Source: Plazaster borealis (taxonomy: Eukaryota; Echinodermata; Asteroidea; Forcipulatida; Labidiasteridae). Taken from it: a stretch of 64,000 bases of DNA. Every line of letters starts with the position of its first letter. Positions within the stretch are counted from its first letter, which is position 1. Under the pieces are notes generated by a model, which saw only the letters and a program-made list of their open reading frames with translations, was not told where the DNA came from and searched no databases. A program made the translations under genes and the position numbers. The stretch lies in the NCBI GenBank assembly GCA_021014325.1, contig JAJGQC010000322.1:1-64000 (forward strand). The letters run 5' to 3'. Shown here in pieces: positions 23,581-34,450 of this stretch.

Positions 23581-25415
23581 TCACTTTTCTTGTTGCAAAT
23601 AATCCACAACTTACCATAAACTATGATCTAGCCTTTCCAATGATTTTAATTTAGATTAATACCAGTTTTCAAAAGAAAAATTCTGGGAAAATTTGAAACC
23701 TCTTAGCCTCTTCTGTTGTTGTTAAGCCAACAGCTGTTTAGATAGTATCTTTTTTTAAGCCCATGTATTTGCACGGAGAGTGAATATTTGAGTTGTGCAT
23801 ACTCAAACAGCCGTTGTATTTGTCACTTAAAGGAACATTACAGAATTGGTATTTGCTCACAAAACAGTGTGAGCACTTTATATAATCCACCATATACATA
23901 AACTGACAAACCTGTAGAAGTTTGAGATCGATCGGCCATCTGGGTCACGAGAAAATAGTGAAAAACCGATTACAGTTACACATTTGCATGTGTTATACAA
24001 TGCATGAATAAAACGCTCATGAGCGATAAACTCCAATCGGAAATTAGTTTTATTTATTTCTCATCAAATATGGCATTTCAGACAGAAATATTTCTAGGGA
24101 TGTTTTCTACTATCATCACCATTACACCGTGTAAGTTTTATGTAAATCTGTGATCTTAAAGAAAATTTTAATTACCAGTTCTGTAACGTTCCTTTAACAA
24201 GCATGGCTGCCTGTCAACAATGTTTCGTTTGCCAGAGTGCTGATGTACCATACTTTTTTCCAATAAAGTCATCAAGAGGGATATTTATTGAGGTGAAATT
24301 TTGTTGAAAAATGCGTTTGTTATATCAGTTGTTTGTAAAGTTTAGGGAAGGTTGTGATGCAGGTTTGTTCTATTAGTCCATGAGCCATAGGCTGAAATTT
24401 CACATATTAGTGATATACTTATGATTTTATGTACAGTAGGTCTGTCTCCCCTTAGCAAAGTTACAGGATCTTTGAAAATAGTTAATTTATGTTTTTTTCT
24501 GAATATGGGAGATGAATACTTACCAAATATGTGTAGTTAACGGTATCAGGACTGGGTGTGGGGTCGATGGCAGAAGTAGGGTAGGGCACATTGTGCCCCT
24601 TTCAATTTGTTATTGCCTGTAGCTTTTTAACACTGTATCTAAAATGCATAGAGAACAAAAGTAGAGTGGAAATAGCCTATATTAATCGAGAAAAAGAAAG
24701 AAAAACAAGTTCCCTGCAACCCCTTATTTAATTTATGTCAAGGGAACCCCAGAACCCGGCGCCAGTAGATGATTTCTATTTATTTGGGTAAAAGATTGAA
24801 GGCTAAAAATACATTTTACTTCAGAGTGGATCGCATCCTACAGCCCGGGAAAACGATAAAAAATAGAGTGATGAGCAGCATTTGTTCTCGCCATTTTGTG
24901 TTGAAATTCCACTACATCATAGTGTCATCTAGGGTTAACAACAACATTTAGCATTTGGCAAATCACACATACGTATTTAACAACAAACTGACTAGAAAAT
25001 GGATCCTGTTATTTAACAATGGAAGTCCAAACTGATATATCGGACTGATGATAACACTTTTCTTTATCAGAAACATTTAAAACCCTTGTATGGAAACCTA
25101 GACAAAAATAAAAAAACGCATCTGAACTCTTTCCAAAGTGTCTTCTTGATTGGATATAAAAGGCCGAGCACGCATACAGGTGCTGCATACAACGGCTGTT
25201 TGAGTATGCACAACTGAAATATTCACTCTCCATGCAAATGCATGGGCTTAAAAAAATGTTTCTATCTTAACAGCCGTTGGCTTAACAACAACAGAAGAGG
25301 CTAAGAGGTTTCAAATTTCACGGTGAATTTTTTTGAAAACTGGTATTATTCAATTTTTTTGAAAGGCTGTCATAGTTTATGGTAAGTTGTGGATTATTTG
25401 CAACAAGAAAAGTGA
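23581..25415. mobile_element. 1.8-kb DNA transposon with ~240-bp terminal inverted repeats
   Basis: The left end TCACTTTTCTTGTTGCAAAT is repeated inverted at the right end, and both sides are followed by TA (23579-23580, 25416-25417). Homology runs about 240 bp inward, through AACAACAACAGAAGAGGCTA and its complement, to the AACGGCTGTTTGAGTATGC block. No transposase was recognised in the interior, so it is non-autonomous. It hosts the TTAA-flanked element at 23831-24193. Confidence 0.7.
23831..24193. mobile_element. TTAA-flanked MITE nested in the 1.8-kb element
   Basis: TTAA at 23827-23830 and 24194-24197 flank ends AGGAACATTACAGAATTGGTA and TACCAGTTCTGTAACGTTCCT (each 21 bases or fewer when compared from the TTAA, differing by one or two bases). 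The length is 363 bp. It inserted just inside the left terminal repeat of its host. Confidence 0.75.
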
Positions 25416-25689
25416 TATTAGATGCAAATGATGTTTACTATCAGATCATGTAATGGCCATTTAGAATAATATTTGGTCGAATTTCTAGTAGTTTTTTCTT
25501 TGCAATTTAATCTTTTATTTGATCTTAATTGAGATCGACCAATATCCTGGAAGAATTGTTATTGAGACAAGTTGTACTCAGACAGTTTACAGCCTTCAAT
25601 GAATATGGTTGGAAAGATTTTTAATTGGTGGAGTAAGATTTATAGTTTTAACATAATGTTATAAAATACATTACAACCATTGTTCTTAC

Positions 25690-25815
25690 TAAAGGGACAG
25701 GTTGCCTTGGATTGGGTGCTTTGGGCTATACAAACCATTTGTTATAAGGAGTCAAAGAAAAACCACACAATTTAGAGGCATGGTGTGGATCATTATAGTC
25801 TAAATGAACCCCAGT
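25690..25815. repeat. Fragment of a dispersed AAAGGGACAGGTTGCCTTGG repeat
   Basis: The block starts ACTAAAGGGACAGGTTGCC and contains GGTGTGGATCATTATAGTC. It has the look of one end of a MITE; no matching opposite end was found nearby. Confidence 0.35.
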
Positions 25816-26127
25816 TGCAACATTGTTCTCTCAAACACAACTTCAAAACTATGTTTCTGTCTTTTCTTTTCCAACAAAGAAAAGTTTAACCTTTGATTGT
25901 AAAATACTATTGGACATAAGGCTTGCTGTGGTTTGGGGTTCCTGTTTTTAAAAATATTTTAAAGAATTTTTAATGAGAAATCAACCTTACATCACAAGGC
26001 TGGATGGCCACTTCAAGGTGAGGGCTAAACTTAATTGATTTGTGCTGTTGACTCAAATCAACTGTCACCAGGGGCACTTTGCTACCTACTCCTGGGGCTG
26101 AAACAGGGTTACCCCCTTCACAGTCCA

Positions 26128-26333
26128 GAAGGATGTAGGCATGGGTATCATCCACTAGGAGTCTGGCTGGTAGAGCAGAATGCACTAACTTCCCAACTTT
26201 TTACAAAGCAATTATGGGTAAGTGCCTTGCTCAAGGGCACAAGTGTCATGACAGGGAATTTGAACCAACATTCTGTTGCTGACAACACCAAAGCTTGGGT
26301 TCAGTGAACTAGACCGCTCGGCCACGACACGCC
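26128..26333 (-). repeat. tRNA-derived SINE
   Basis: Read on the minus strand from 26333, the head begins GGCGTGTCGTGGCCGAGCGG, with an A-box-like TGGCCGAGCGGT (26313-26324) and a B-box-like GGTTCAAATTCC (26255-26266) at tRNA spacing. A leucine/serine-type tRNA ancestor with a long variable arm is likely. The tail (GAGCAAGGCACTTACCCAT onward) is shared with 27,183-27,360. Confidence 0.7.
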
Positions 26334-27173
26334 ACTTTATGTAAGGATTATTGGTAGATGCCAGCTGAATACAACTGAGTACTATGTATACTTTCACATC
26401 AGTAATAAGTCCAGCAGTGTTAACGTTCTGATGGATTGCTAAATAAATTTACAATTTTGAATCTTTTGTGTTTTAGTTATTGAATGAAGCTTAAAATATT
26501 AAAAACATAAACAGCTAAAGAATTAAATATTCCGCACTTGTTAAAAGCAGGAATCTCTCAATCTACTAATCTGAACTCAGGAAAAATGCTAAGCTAGAGG
26601 CAAATGATGATTCTGATGATTCTGATGATTCTGATGATTCTTGTAGCGGTCACTTAAAAGTAACTTTCTCTCACAATTGGATTCTTTTTAATCACTTATC
26701 TGATCTGAATTGACATTAGTTAATGCAGTAACAGCCCTCATCTAGCATAATACAACATGATGTACAGTTGTTTTTCAATGCAGAAGTTGCGTTGTTATGT
26801 AAAAGATCAGACACAGTATTATAAGATATCTCACAATTTTTCAGAAAAGGGAATATAACAACAATGGCAGGACCCCGTAATGCCCACATGTAAGGTGTGT
26901 GCCTGCAAGTATGTGGCTGTAACTAATTTGTTAAATCATTGTTGCTTTTAATCCATGTGTATTACAGCTGTAACATACACCTTTAAAGAGGAAGGGAAAT
27001 GACCAATTCAATTTTGCGATGTTCTCATTTTCCAAAAGATGAAGTCCTCATGTGAGTGGGTAAAAAAGTCTCTAACCTCAGGTTAAAATGGTGTAAATTG
27101 TATTCGATACCATTCCAGTGCAAAATTGGTCAGCATTCAAAACATCTGATGACATCATTCTGAGAAAAATGGG
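26311..27173. repeat. Left arm of a long inverted repeat
   Basis: From the SINE head onward this region is repeated, inverted, at 34451-35669. Shared landmarks include CCAGCAGTGTTAACGTTCTG, GAATTAAATATTCCGCACTT, the GATGATTCT microsatellite edge (26,605-26,641), GGACCCCGTAATGCCCACAT and TTTACACCATTTTAA. The spacer is about 7.3 kb. The left arm lacks the 370-bp MITE found in the right arm. Confidence 0.8.
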
Positions 27174-27182
27174 TCTCTACAT

Positions 27183-27360
27183 GGATGTAGGTATGGGTAT
27201 TATCCACTAGGAGCCTGGCTGGTAGAGCAGAATGCACTACCTTCCCAACGTTTTACAAAGCAATTATGGTTAAGTGCCTTGCTTAAGGGCACAAGTGCTA
27301 TGACTGGGAATTCAAACCAACACTCTGTTGCTGACAACACGAAAGCCCGAGTTCTGTGAA
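27183..27360 (-). repeat. SINE copy interrupted at its head
   Basis: Tail and B-box part match the SINE at 26128-26333. The 5' head is missing because the copy meets the inverted-repeat MITE at 27361, at the position corresponding to the CTAG of the intact SINE. Confidence 0.6.
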
Positions 27361-27508
27361 CTACAATCCCGCCCAAAATGCTTGGGCTTTGTGACAATAA
27401 ACATATCCTCCCCGCTCCCCCGCTCAATGTTGTTAGGAGCGCAGACCACGCAATGAGAACCAACATTGAACGGGGGGTGGGGGCCAACGAGATTTGGCGG
27501 GATTGTAG
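27361..27508. mobile_element. Inverted-repeat MITE, CTACAATCCCGCC termini (copy 1)
   Basis: The left end CTACAATCCCGCC and the right end GGCGGGATTGTAG are inverted complements. The inner arms share GCTCAATGTTGTTAGGAGCG and ACATTGAAC-type sequence. A second copy lies inverted at 35669-35824. TA at the outer edges may be the target duplication. Confidence 0.7.
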
Positions 27509-27558
27509 GAATCAAATTTGAAGAGGTTTGCTGAAAGGATGAAATAAAAGACCACACC

Positions 27559-27574
27559 GGCTCTTTTCAGAGCC
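27559..27574 (+). other. Histone-type 3' hairpin (orphan), copy 1
   Basis: GGCTCTTTTCAGAGCC is the exact six-base stem and UUUC-type loop of replication-dependent histone mRNAs, preceded by ACCACACC and followed by AACACTCTTCCC. The upstream 40 bases (GTTTGCTGAAAGGAT and on) are shared with 38294-38309. No histone coding sequence precedes it; the preceding DNA is a MITE. It is likely a relic of a histone 3' end. Confidence 0.65.
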
Positions 27575-28454
27575 AACACTCTTCCCAAAATGATTGTATT
27601 TCAACCTTGTAATAACCCCTGCAGTAAATGGAGGGTAAATTTTCCGCAGACTCGTACTAATGGAATAAGCACAAATAACCTTTCACGTGACTGATGTGTA
27701 AAGCATTAAGTTATAAATATTCAGTTTATGCAAACCACTGGACATTCACAGCTGATTTTAATATTCATGAAAATTACATATTCATTATGACCTTTAGTGA
27801 CCCAGGTAGAGGGAGAAAGATGTAGGACTAACAAATAATTTCTGTATCAACGCCTCATACCCGTGTGGGCAACGGCTATGCTCTCGTGTATAATTTTGTT
27901 CTCTCATTACAGGTTCGAGTCCCGGTAAGTACATTGCACTATTTGATTGATGATTGCTAACGTTCCATTCCTTCCAGCAGATAAAGATACAGGAAGACAC
28001 ATGGAGACTAGGTGAGAGAGGAGACACAATGGTGGGAGAGAATAGAGATAAATTAATTTTTTTAGGATTTAACCGAATTTCTATTGTTTTTAAACCGGTC
28101 CCCTATGAAAACTATTAATTTAACATTTTTGAAATTTACACAATCGATCGAATACATCCTCAGGTGTGTATTAAAAAAAAAAAATAATAAAATAAAATAA
28201 GTTGGAGGCATGCTGCGGAAACTTTTTCAAATGGAGTCCAAGGAGCTTTTGGGAACAGTGTCCTCAGCACTAGATCAAAGAGTAACCTCATCATATCTGA
28301 AGAAAACAACATCTGATTTTCTTCACCATGCAGATATGAAAAGTCTGAATTTAGATAAAAGTCTGAAATTGCTCATCCCTGATCTATTTCTTTCTTTCTT
28401 AGTTCAACTGGGTGGGTTTCATTCAGTGGCAACCACTAGTCTCCCATGGATCCA

Positions 28455-28633
28455 AGCCTGATGCTTCATCCTTGAGAAGGAAACGGCACCAAGGCGTTTT
28501 CTCTTTGTAAAAGGGCACCTCTATCATCCTATGAGGAAATTGTAAAATTATTTCTATTGGAACATTTCAAGGGGCACCAAGACCTATAAACAGGGGCAAT
28601 GAGGCAATTGCTTCCATATGAAGCATCAGGCCT
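28455..28633. repeat. Palindromic repeat with GCCTGATGCTTCAT termini
   Basis: The ends at 28455-28469 and about 28617-28633 are inverted complements. The interior GGCACCAAGGC and TTTCAAGGGG segments recur, diverged and inverted, at about 55,995-56,120. Confidence 0.5.
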
Positions 28634-28726
28634 GAACAAAAAGACAACAAATGCAAAAGGAAGTCCAGGCTTGGTGACTCTTTTGTAAACATGTGATGTC
28701 ACAGGTCACATCGTCTATTATTAAAA

Positions 28727-28985
28727 CCAGGCACTGGACACTTTTGGTAATTACTCAAAACAAAATATGTTAGCATAAAAACTTACTTGGTAACGAGCAA
28801 CGGAGAGCTGGATAGTATAAAACATTGTGAGAAACGACTCCCTCTGAAGTAAAGTAGTTTTTGAGAAAGAGGTCATTTCTCACTGAAATATTTGAATCTG
28901 AAAAATACTTCAGGCCTGAAGCCCTTTCCTGATGATACCAGGCAGCCAGGGAGACCAGCTCACTAAGTGGTACATCACTCTTTGG
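28727..28985. repeat. Partial copy of the AGGCATCGTACACG MITE family
   Basis: TTTTGGTAATTACTCAAA, TTGGTAACGAGCAACGGAGA and GAGAAACGACTCCCTCTG match the complete element at 35084-35453. The outer ends are degraded. Confidence 0.55.
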
Positions 28986-29281
28986 CCACATTGAAAATAA
29001 CCAACTTTTACACAGCGCCCTCTGTTGTTAGTTGTTGATGGGAAATATAAATAAATATACAGCACATTGACAATCACAAAAAGACGTGTGCTGACAGTCT
29101 GAGAGTAAATTGTCGAGGTAAGCGAACATTAACCCGTGTAAAGCAAAGTTTATGAGCTGTAAGGTGAAGTTGCTAGTATATCATAGTGTTTAATTTTGTG
29201 TAATACAATTTGTTTTTGTAGTTTTTATAACTGTGATGTGAATAGCCCAGGTTGGACTCCTCCGTTGCACTGACTGACGTC

Positions 29282-30024
29282 TAGCCCCATTAATAGTGCC
29301 AATTCTCTGGACTTCCTCCGATCCTTGGCCCTACGCCCACGTACCTCCAGGAGGTGACATTTGTTTTCGAAAAGAAACTCGCGTTTTTATGCCGAGATTT
29401 TTTCCCCAGTTGTCACTTATTGTAGCTCATTTGTGGACAGCACATTAATTCGAAAAAGAGCTCACTCGTTTTGGTGTAATTTATGAAGAAAATCGGCGGC
29501 GTTACTGACACGGTTTGACTGCCCGGCTTCCGCGATTTTGCTTATGCGCTATGGTCTTGGTGCAAGACGTTTCTCGTTTACCTTTCACGCACAGCGCGGC
29601 CGACGACCCGCTCATTCAACTCGCCAATAGTGCGCGGGGGCGGTTCGTGGGCTAAAGTCGTGTTCATGGCGCGCGCTATTGGCGAGTTGAATGAGCGGGT
29701 CGTCGGCCGCGCTGTGCGTAGAAGGTAAACGAGAAACGTCTTGCACCAAGACCATAGCGCATAAGCAAAATCGCGGAAGCCGGGCAGTCAAACCGTGTCA
29801 GTAACGCCGCCGATTTTTTTCATAAATTACACCAAAACGAGTGAGCTCTTTTTCGAATTAATGTGCTGTCCACAAATGAGCTACAATAAGTGACAACTGG
29901 GGAAAAAATCTCGGCATAAAAACGTGCGTTTCTTTTCGAAAACAAATGTCACCTCCTGGAGGTACGTGGGCGTAGGGCCAAGGATCGGAGGAAGTCCAGA
30001 GAATTGGCACTATTAATGGGGCTA
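29282..30024. mobile_element. 743-bp foldback element with 9-bp target duplication
   Basis: Arms of about 354 bp (29282-29636 and 29671-30024) are near-perfect inverted copies around a 34-bp loop. The ends are TAGCCCCATTAATAGTGCC and its complement. ACTGACGTC flanks it on both sides (29273-29281, 30025-30033), a 9-bp target duplication typical of MULEs. The insertion split the short TAGCCC element. No reading frame encodes a transposase. The near-identity of the arms implies recent origin or ongoing gene conversion. Confidence 0.85.
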
Positions 30025-30052
30025 ACTGACGTCCTACCACACCAGGGCTATG

Positions 30053-31008
30053 TAGCCCACCTTGTTGAGCTGTAATGGCTCTCTTTTAACATCGGTCTTA
30101 TAACACTCACCATTACAGCCCACCATCCATACATGTCTTAAACGCGTAGTTTTAAAGTACGAGCAAGTCGTACCTGTTTGATCGCAAATTTCTCCCACTT
30201 ATAAACATCACATACTACTCCAACCTACTTCGCTTTGTTCCTTACATCCTTACAATTTTTGTGACATATTCCAGGGCTCACCAAATGATGCCTTTGTCCA
30301 GATGTGATGATTTGAAAATGGCCAAAAAAAATTGTGTACAAAAATTACATTGAGGTTCGTCCCGCAACGGGCCGCCATCTTACTTATGATTCACTGCCTG
30401 CTGATCGTGAGAAGTCAGGGCACCCGGCTGATCTGTCCGTGTTGTGTGTATGGCGTATCATGAATATGCATCAGATGACGTCACGGGAAGCCGCACTTCG
30501 GAGCTCGATGTGTGCGCGGCGGGGTGCACGGCAATTCATGAATATGCATAAGGTGACGTCGCGCAGCGATTGCTGTAGGCTAAAAAACTACAATGCTGTT
30601 TTGCGTTCCTCGCTCGTGCATATTCATGATCAGCCGGGCGCCCTGACTTTCTCACGATCAACAGGCAGGAAAGCAGAAGTTAAATGGCGGCCCCGTTATG
30701 AGACGAACTTCAATGTAATTTTTGTACACAATTTTTTTTGGCCATTTTCAAATCATCACATCTGGACAAAGGCATCATTTGGTGAGCCCTGGAATATGTC
30801 ACAAAAATTGTAAGGATGTAAGGAACAAAGTGAGGTAGGTTGGAGTAGTATGTGATGTTTATAAGTTGGAGAAATTTGCGATCAAACAGGTACGACTTGC
30901 TCGTACTTTAAAACTACGCGTTTAAGACATGTATGGATGGTGGGCTGTAATGGTGAGTGTTAAGACCGATGTTAAAAGAGAGCCATTACAGCTCAACAAG
31001 GTGGGCTA
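30053..31008. mobile_element. 956-bp foldback element with 9-bp target duplication
   Basis: Arms of about 385 bp begin TAGCCCACCTTGTTGAGC and flank a ~185-bp centre containing two ATGAATATGCAT motifs and TGACGTCA. AGGGCTATG is duplicated at 30044-30052 and 31009-31017. The insertion hit the right end of the short TAGCCC element. The 159-codon open frame at 30,334 spans arm and centre and is not a gene. Confidence 0.85.
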
Positions 31009-31058
31009 AGGGCTATGATGTGAACAACTTTATTCACTTGCTTAGTTAGTTAGTAACC

Positions 31059-31348
31059 TAGCCCAGGTTGGACTCCTCCGTTGCATACAACGCGACAGAG
31101 TCCAGGGTATAAAGGTCCACAGGCATTGCAACAAAATTTATAACCATTTTTTATCATATTTTTACCTTTTTGAGGAAGCTGAAACGTGACTCACATGTTC
31201 CATGTGTCCTGGACCTATACGCCTGCTCTATTCAGAATTGCCAATTTTATCCTTGAATGACATTATTGTGAAAATAAAATGGAAATTGACGCATTCGTTG
31301 CGACAACCTCAACTGACAGTGGCACTGACTGACGTCCTACCAGGGCTA
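31059..31348. mobile_element. Full-length TAGCCC-ended MITE with 10-bp target duplication
   Basis: The ends TAGCCCAGGTTGGACTCC and (inverted) TAGCCCTGGTAGGACGTCA are flanked by GTTAGTAACC at 31049-31058 and 31349-31358. About 290 bp, no reading frame. It is the intact relative of the split element at 29243. Confidence 0.8.
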
Positions 31349-32331
31349 GTTAGTAACCCTACCACCAGTGCACTATGTATGGGCAGTGTTAAAGTTTACC
31401 TTGGGCTTGGGGGGCCAAATTATGTAATACTTGATCCAATGGCACTACTACAGTATATAGTAGGTTTTTGGAAATCTTACTACACCCGGGGTATAATGCT
31501 ATAAACCCATTATTGTCAATCCCAAGACCTTTCAGGGGTTTGTATATGTTTTCAGTAATATAAATTAAAACAAAATTTATTTGTAATGTTATATATAAGC
31601 CCAACACACTGAGATCTTTATTGGCAAAGAAAATGTGTAATAACTCTGCTCCACTTCCCCTACCTTCAGGAAACACCACGCCTCGCCCCCAACCCACCCC
31701 CCACATGTGGATGTAGTGTATTGTCTACCCTTATAAAAAACCCTCACCCGCCTGTCAAACAAGTCTCACACAGGCTTCCTCTGATAGCTACAAGCTGCTC
31801 TGGATAAGGATGATTGATGATTGTTATCAAACAAGGCTGGCAATCCACTTGTGTGGGATTAACCAAGATTTATGTGTACAAACCAATGGCAGCCCTGCCG
31901 ACCACAGGATTTGTAATGAGATTTCCAAGGTGAATGAACTAACCCTCTACAAATAGCAGCTGCCATATGTTTCTGCATGGTATGATGGTGGACTGCCCAA
32001 AAGATTGACATTTTAAAAATTTCCTGGGCGGAATTAAGTGAAAAAAATCAAAAAATTGCAAAAACACACTACAGACTGGAGCATAGCTCGGTTTCCTGAG
32101 GGTATGGGTGTACCTTTGTCCAAATTACTGGACCCACAACGCTCTTTTAACATTTGGACATTATCTGGCATATATGTAGGGTCAGAGTACTTCTTGAACT
32201 TAGACCCAGTAACTGTGGGGCGCTGTACTCCTTTTTCGAAATTTTGACATCATCGTACGTACCCATGGAGGAAAAAATTTCTTCCCTCCATGGTCGTAAC
32301 TACTACCCCCCCCTTCAATCAGCTAGGCTTA

Positions 32332-32522
32332 TTAGACGGGGGCTCTGCCTCAACCGTGACGACTACACGGTTTGAGGTAGGGCACCCGTCGATTAGACGG
32401 GTGCCTTGCATTAACCGTGATAACAGCGCGGTTGAGGCAGGACACCTGTCCAATTTTAGACGGGTGTCCTGCCTCAACCGCCCTGTTATTACATCACGGT
32501 TGAGGCAAGGCACTAGTCTAAA
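32332..32522. repeat. Multi-hairpin element with TTAGAC termini
   Basis: TTAGACG and GTCTAA bound a block in which GCCTCAACCG and CGGTTGAGGCA alternate several times with GACGGGTG and CACCCGTC. Several mutually exclusive hairpins can form. It is about 190 bp and non-coding; the open frames on both strands follow from the symmetry. Confidence 0.65.
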
Positions 32523-32828
32523 CTGAAGATCCCTCTGGGAAAATACTTTGATACGCTGGGGCGCTAGTACGACCGATGATGGCTCCCGTGAGCCTTAGGA
32601 GTCACACATTTTAGGCCTCTGTAACGCTATACGTTTTCAAAATGGTTATTGATAGATCAAGATTTTCTGGTCTTCAGCCGGCACTAACTTCAGTTTCCTT
32701 TGTAATTGTACTATTAACCTAAAACTTTCTCAACACATTGTACATACATTCACAATGCTAGCGCATCACTTTTACCGAATTACATTTCTTATCCAATACT
32801 CGCGACGGTTTTGCTGTCAACAAAGCAC

Positions 32829-33036
32829 ACTCAACGCTTGAACCCGAATGCGTGAACCAGCCATTCTGTGAAAGGGGTGTTACAAAATACTTTGCCTCAT
32901 TTCATCGCGGCGCACAGGCGCCACTGTTCACCACGCATAGCGCACAAATAAAGCCAAAGGGGTGTGCTCCAGGAGCCTCTTGTAACACCCCTTTCACAGA
33001 ATGGTTGGTCCGAGCATTTGGGTTCAAGCGTTGAGT
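32829..33036. mobile_element. 208-bp inverted-repeat element
   Basis: ACTCAACGCTTGAACCC and its complement form the ends. Inner arms share CCATTCTGTGAAAGGGGTGT and TGTAACACCCC sequences. The interior has GCGCC-rich sequence. No target duplication is apparent. Confidence 0.7.
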
Positions 33037-33138
33037 TAGCCCCACTTCTGTGGCCAAGCTGAATCTTTGGCCACATGTCAGGTCCTATTTATTGTTAAGC
33101 TTAGCGATCGGCAATCCAAGGCGAATTCCCTAAAGGCA

Positions 33139-33380
33139 GGGCCCAATTTCATAGAGCTGCTAAGCACGAAAATTTGCTTAGCATGAAATTTCTTCCTTGA
33201 TAAAAACAGGATTACCAACCCAATTTCCATGTGTTGCATATTGCTTGTTACTGGTATTCAGCTGTTGTTTGCTTATCCTGAAAATCACATGGAAATTTGG
33301 TTGGTAATCCTATTTTTATCATGGAAGAAATTTCATGCTAAGCAAATTTTTGTGCTTAGCAGCTCTATGAAATTGGGCCC
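33139..33380. repeat. Well-preserved palindromic repeat, GGGCCCAATTTCATAGAGC family
   Basis: GGGCCCAATTTCATAGAGCT at the left is mirrored at the right (AGCTCTATGAAATTGGGCCC), and the match continues inward through TGCTTAGCATGAAATTTCTT and GGATTACCAACC. Arms are about 95 bp. The related, older copy is at 4081-4270. Confidence 0.75.
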
Positions 33381-34450
33381 TGGTCGGCGATTTAAACCAG
33401 CTAAATGTGTTCACTTACCTCTTAGCTTGCCCTGAGTGTTTTGGATGTTTATATAAATAACCTTTTAAAAAGATATTTCAAACATTAATGTATACTGAGC
33501 GCGGCCATTTTGGAACGATCCCAATCATGCCAATCAAATAACGACGTCATCAGCTGTCCGGGCTGTGGGCGGAGCCAGGGTGCTCACAATTCAATGGATG
33601 TTTCATGTGACACATACAGTATTGCGCGCGCTAAAATAATGCGCATGGTCGCCAGGCTATATTCACATATAACATCTGTTAAATTGTTCACTCCTTTGCT
33701 CCGTTTGTGGAACCCTACAACAGCCTGTTGGTTTTCGACCCCCTAGGTTAGAATGTGAAGGTAATTATGGCTAAAACAGAAGAAATGTTGTCTAAGCGAC
33801 AATTTTAGCAGGACTTGGCATACTAAGATGTTGCTCCTAACTGAGCTGCGACAAAAGTGAAACTTCTAAAACTTAGCATCTTCTTACTTGTGCCAGAACA
33901 ATAAGGGGGCTCCTGTTGGTCAAAACAAAAACAACTTGCGTGACCAATCGCACACCCTGCGTGCGTTAGCCAACTGATCTTGCAGATTGACGCAAGCGCG
34001 GCATGCATATACAAAGCCGTGTATAATGCACCCCTAAAACACTTTACAGACCCATTATTTGAAGTGAGACGTCATTTTAAAGGGCACCAAGTCAATGACT
34101 AGGGGTATTGAGGCAATGTGAGCCCTTGCACTGTGTTACATACAACAATGTTGGTGGCAGCAGATTCACCTGCTGAATTTGTATTGTTTAAACATCATTA
34201 TGGATTTACATGCACCTGTTGAGTCTGCTGCCACCAAGGGTCCAAAGACATCAATTGATGTTTTGGTTCATTCCTGACTTTCAAGAATAATGAATGAAAA
34301 AGCCCTGTATTTGACCTTTTGACTGACAAAAAATTCCTCCTTGGAACATAAAGATCTCTTATTTGATTTAAATCCAATGACATCATGTTTCAAATTTCGC
34401 TCTCGAAAAGTCAGTTATGAATCAAAACATCCCCGAAAAAAAATGAAGAA

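Larger units (their letters stand above)
29243..31015. mobile_element. Short TAGCCC-ended element split by two later foldback insertions
   Basis: With both insertions and one copy of each of their duplications removed, only about 50-60 bp remains: TAGCCCAGGTTGGACTCC at the start and CCAGGGCTA at the end. It is flanked by perfect 9-bp duplications TGATGTGAA at 29234-29242 and 31016-31024. The same family is present full-length at 31059-31348, so this is an internally deleted copy. The 9-bp duplication fits Mutator-like (MULE) transposition. Confidence 0.7.

Noticed and set aside
27840..27960. tRNA-like B box GGTTCGAGTCCC
   Set aside because: No A box or cloverleaf can be built upstream at proper spacing, and no SINE tail follows.
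28210..28461. 83-codon open frame starting MLRKLFQMESKE
   Set aside because: No domain, no splice partners, and it runs into a palindromic repeat at 28455.
30334..30813. 159-codon open frame
   Set aside because: It runs through an arm, the centre and the other arm of the 956-bp foldback; its residues mirror each other because the DNA is palindromic.
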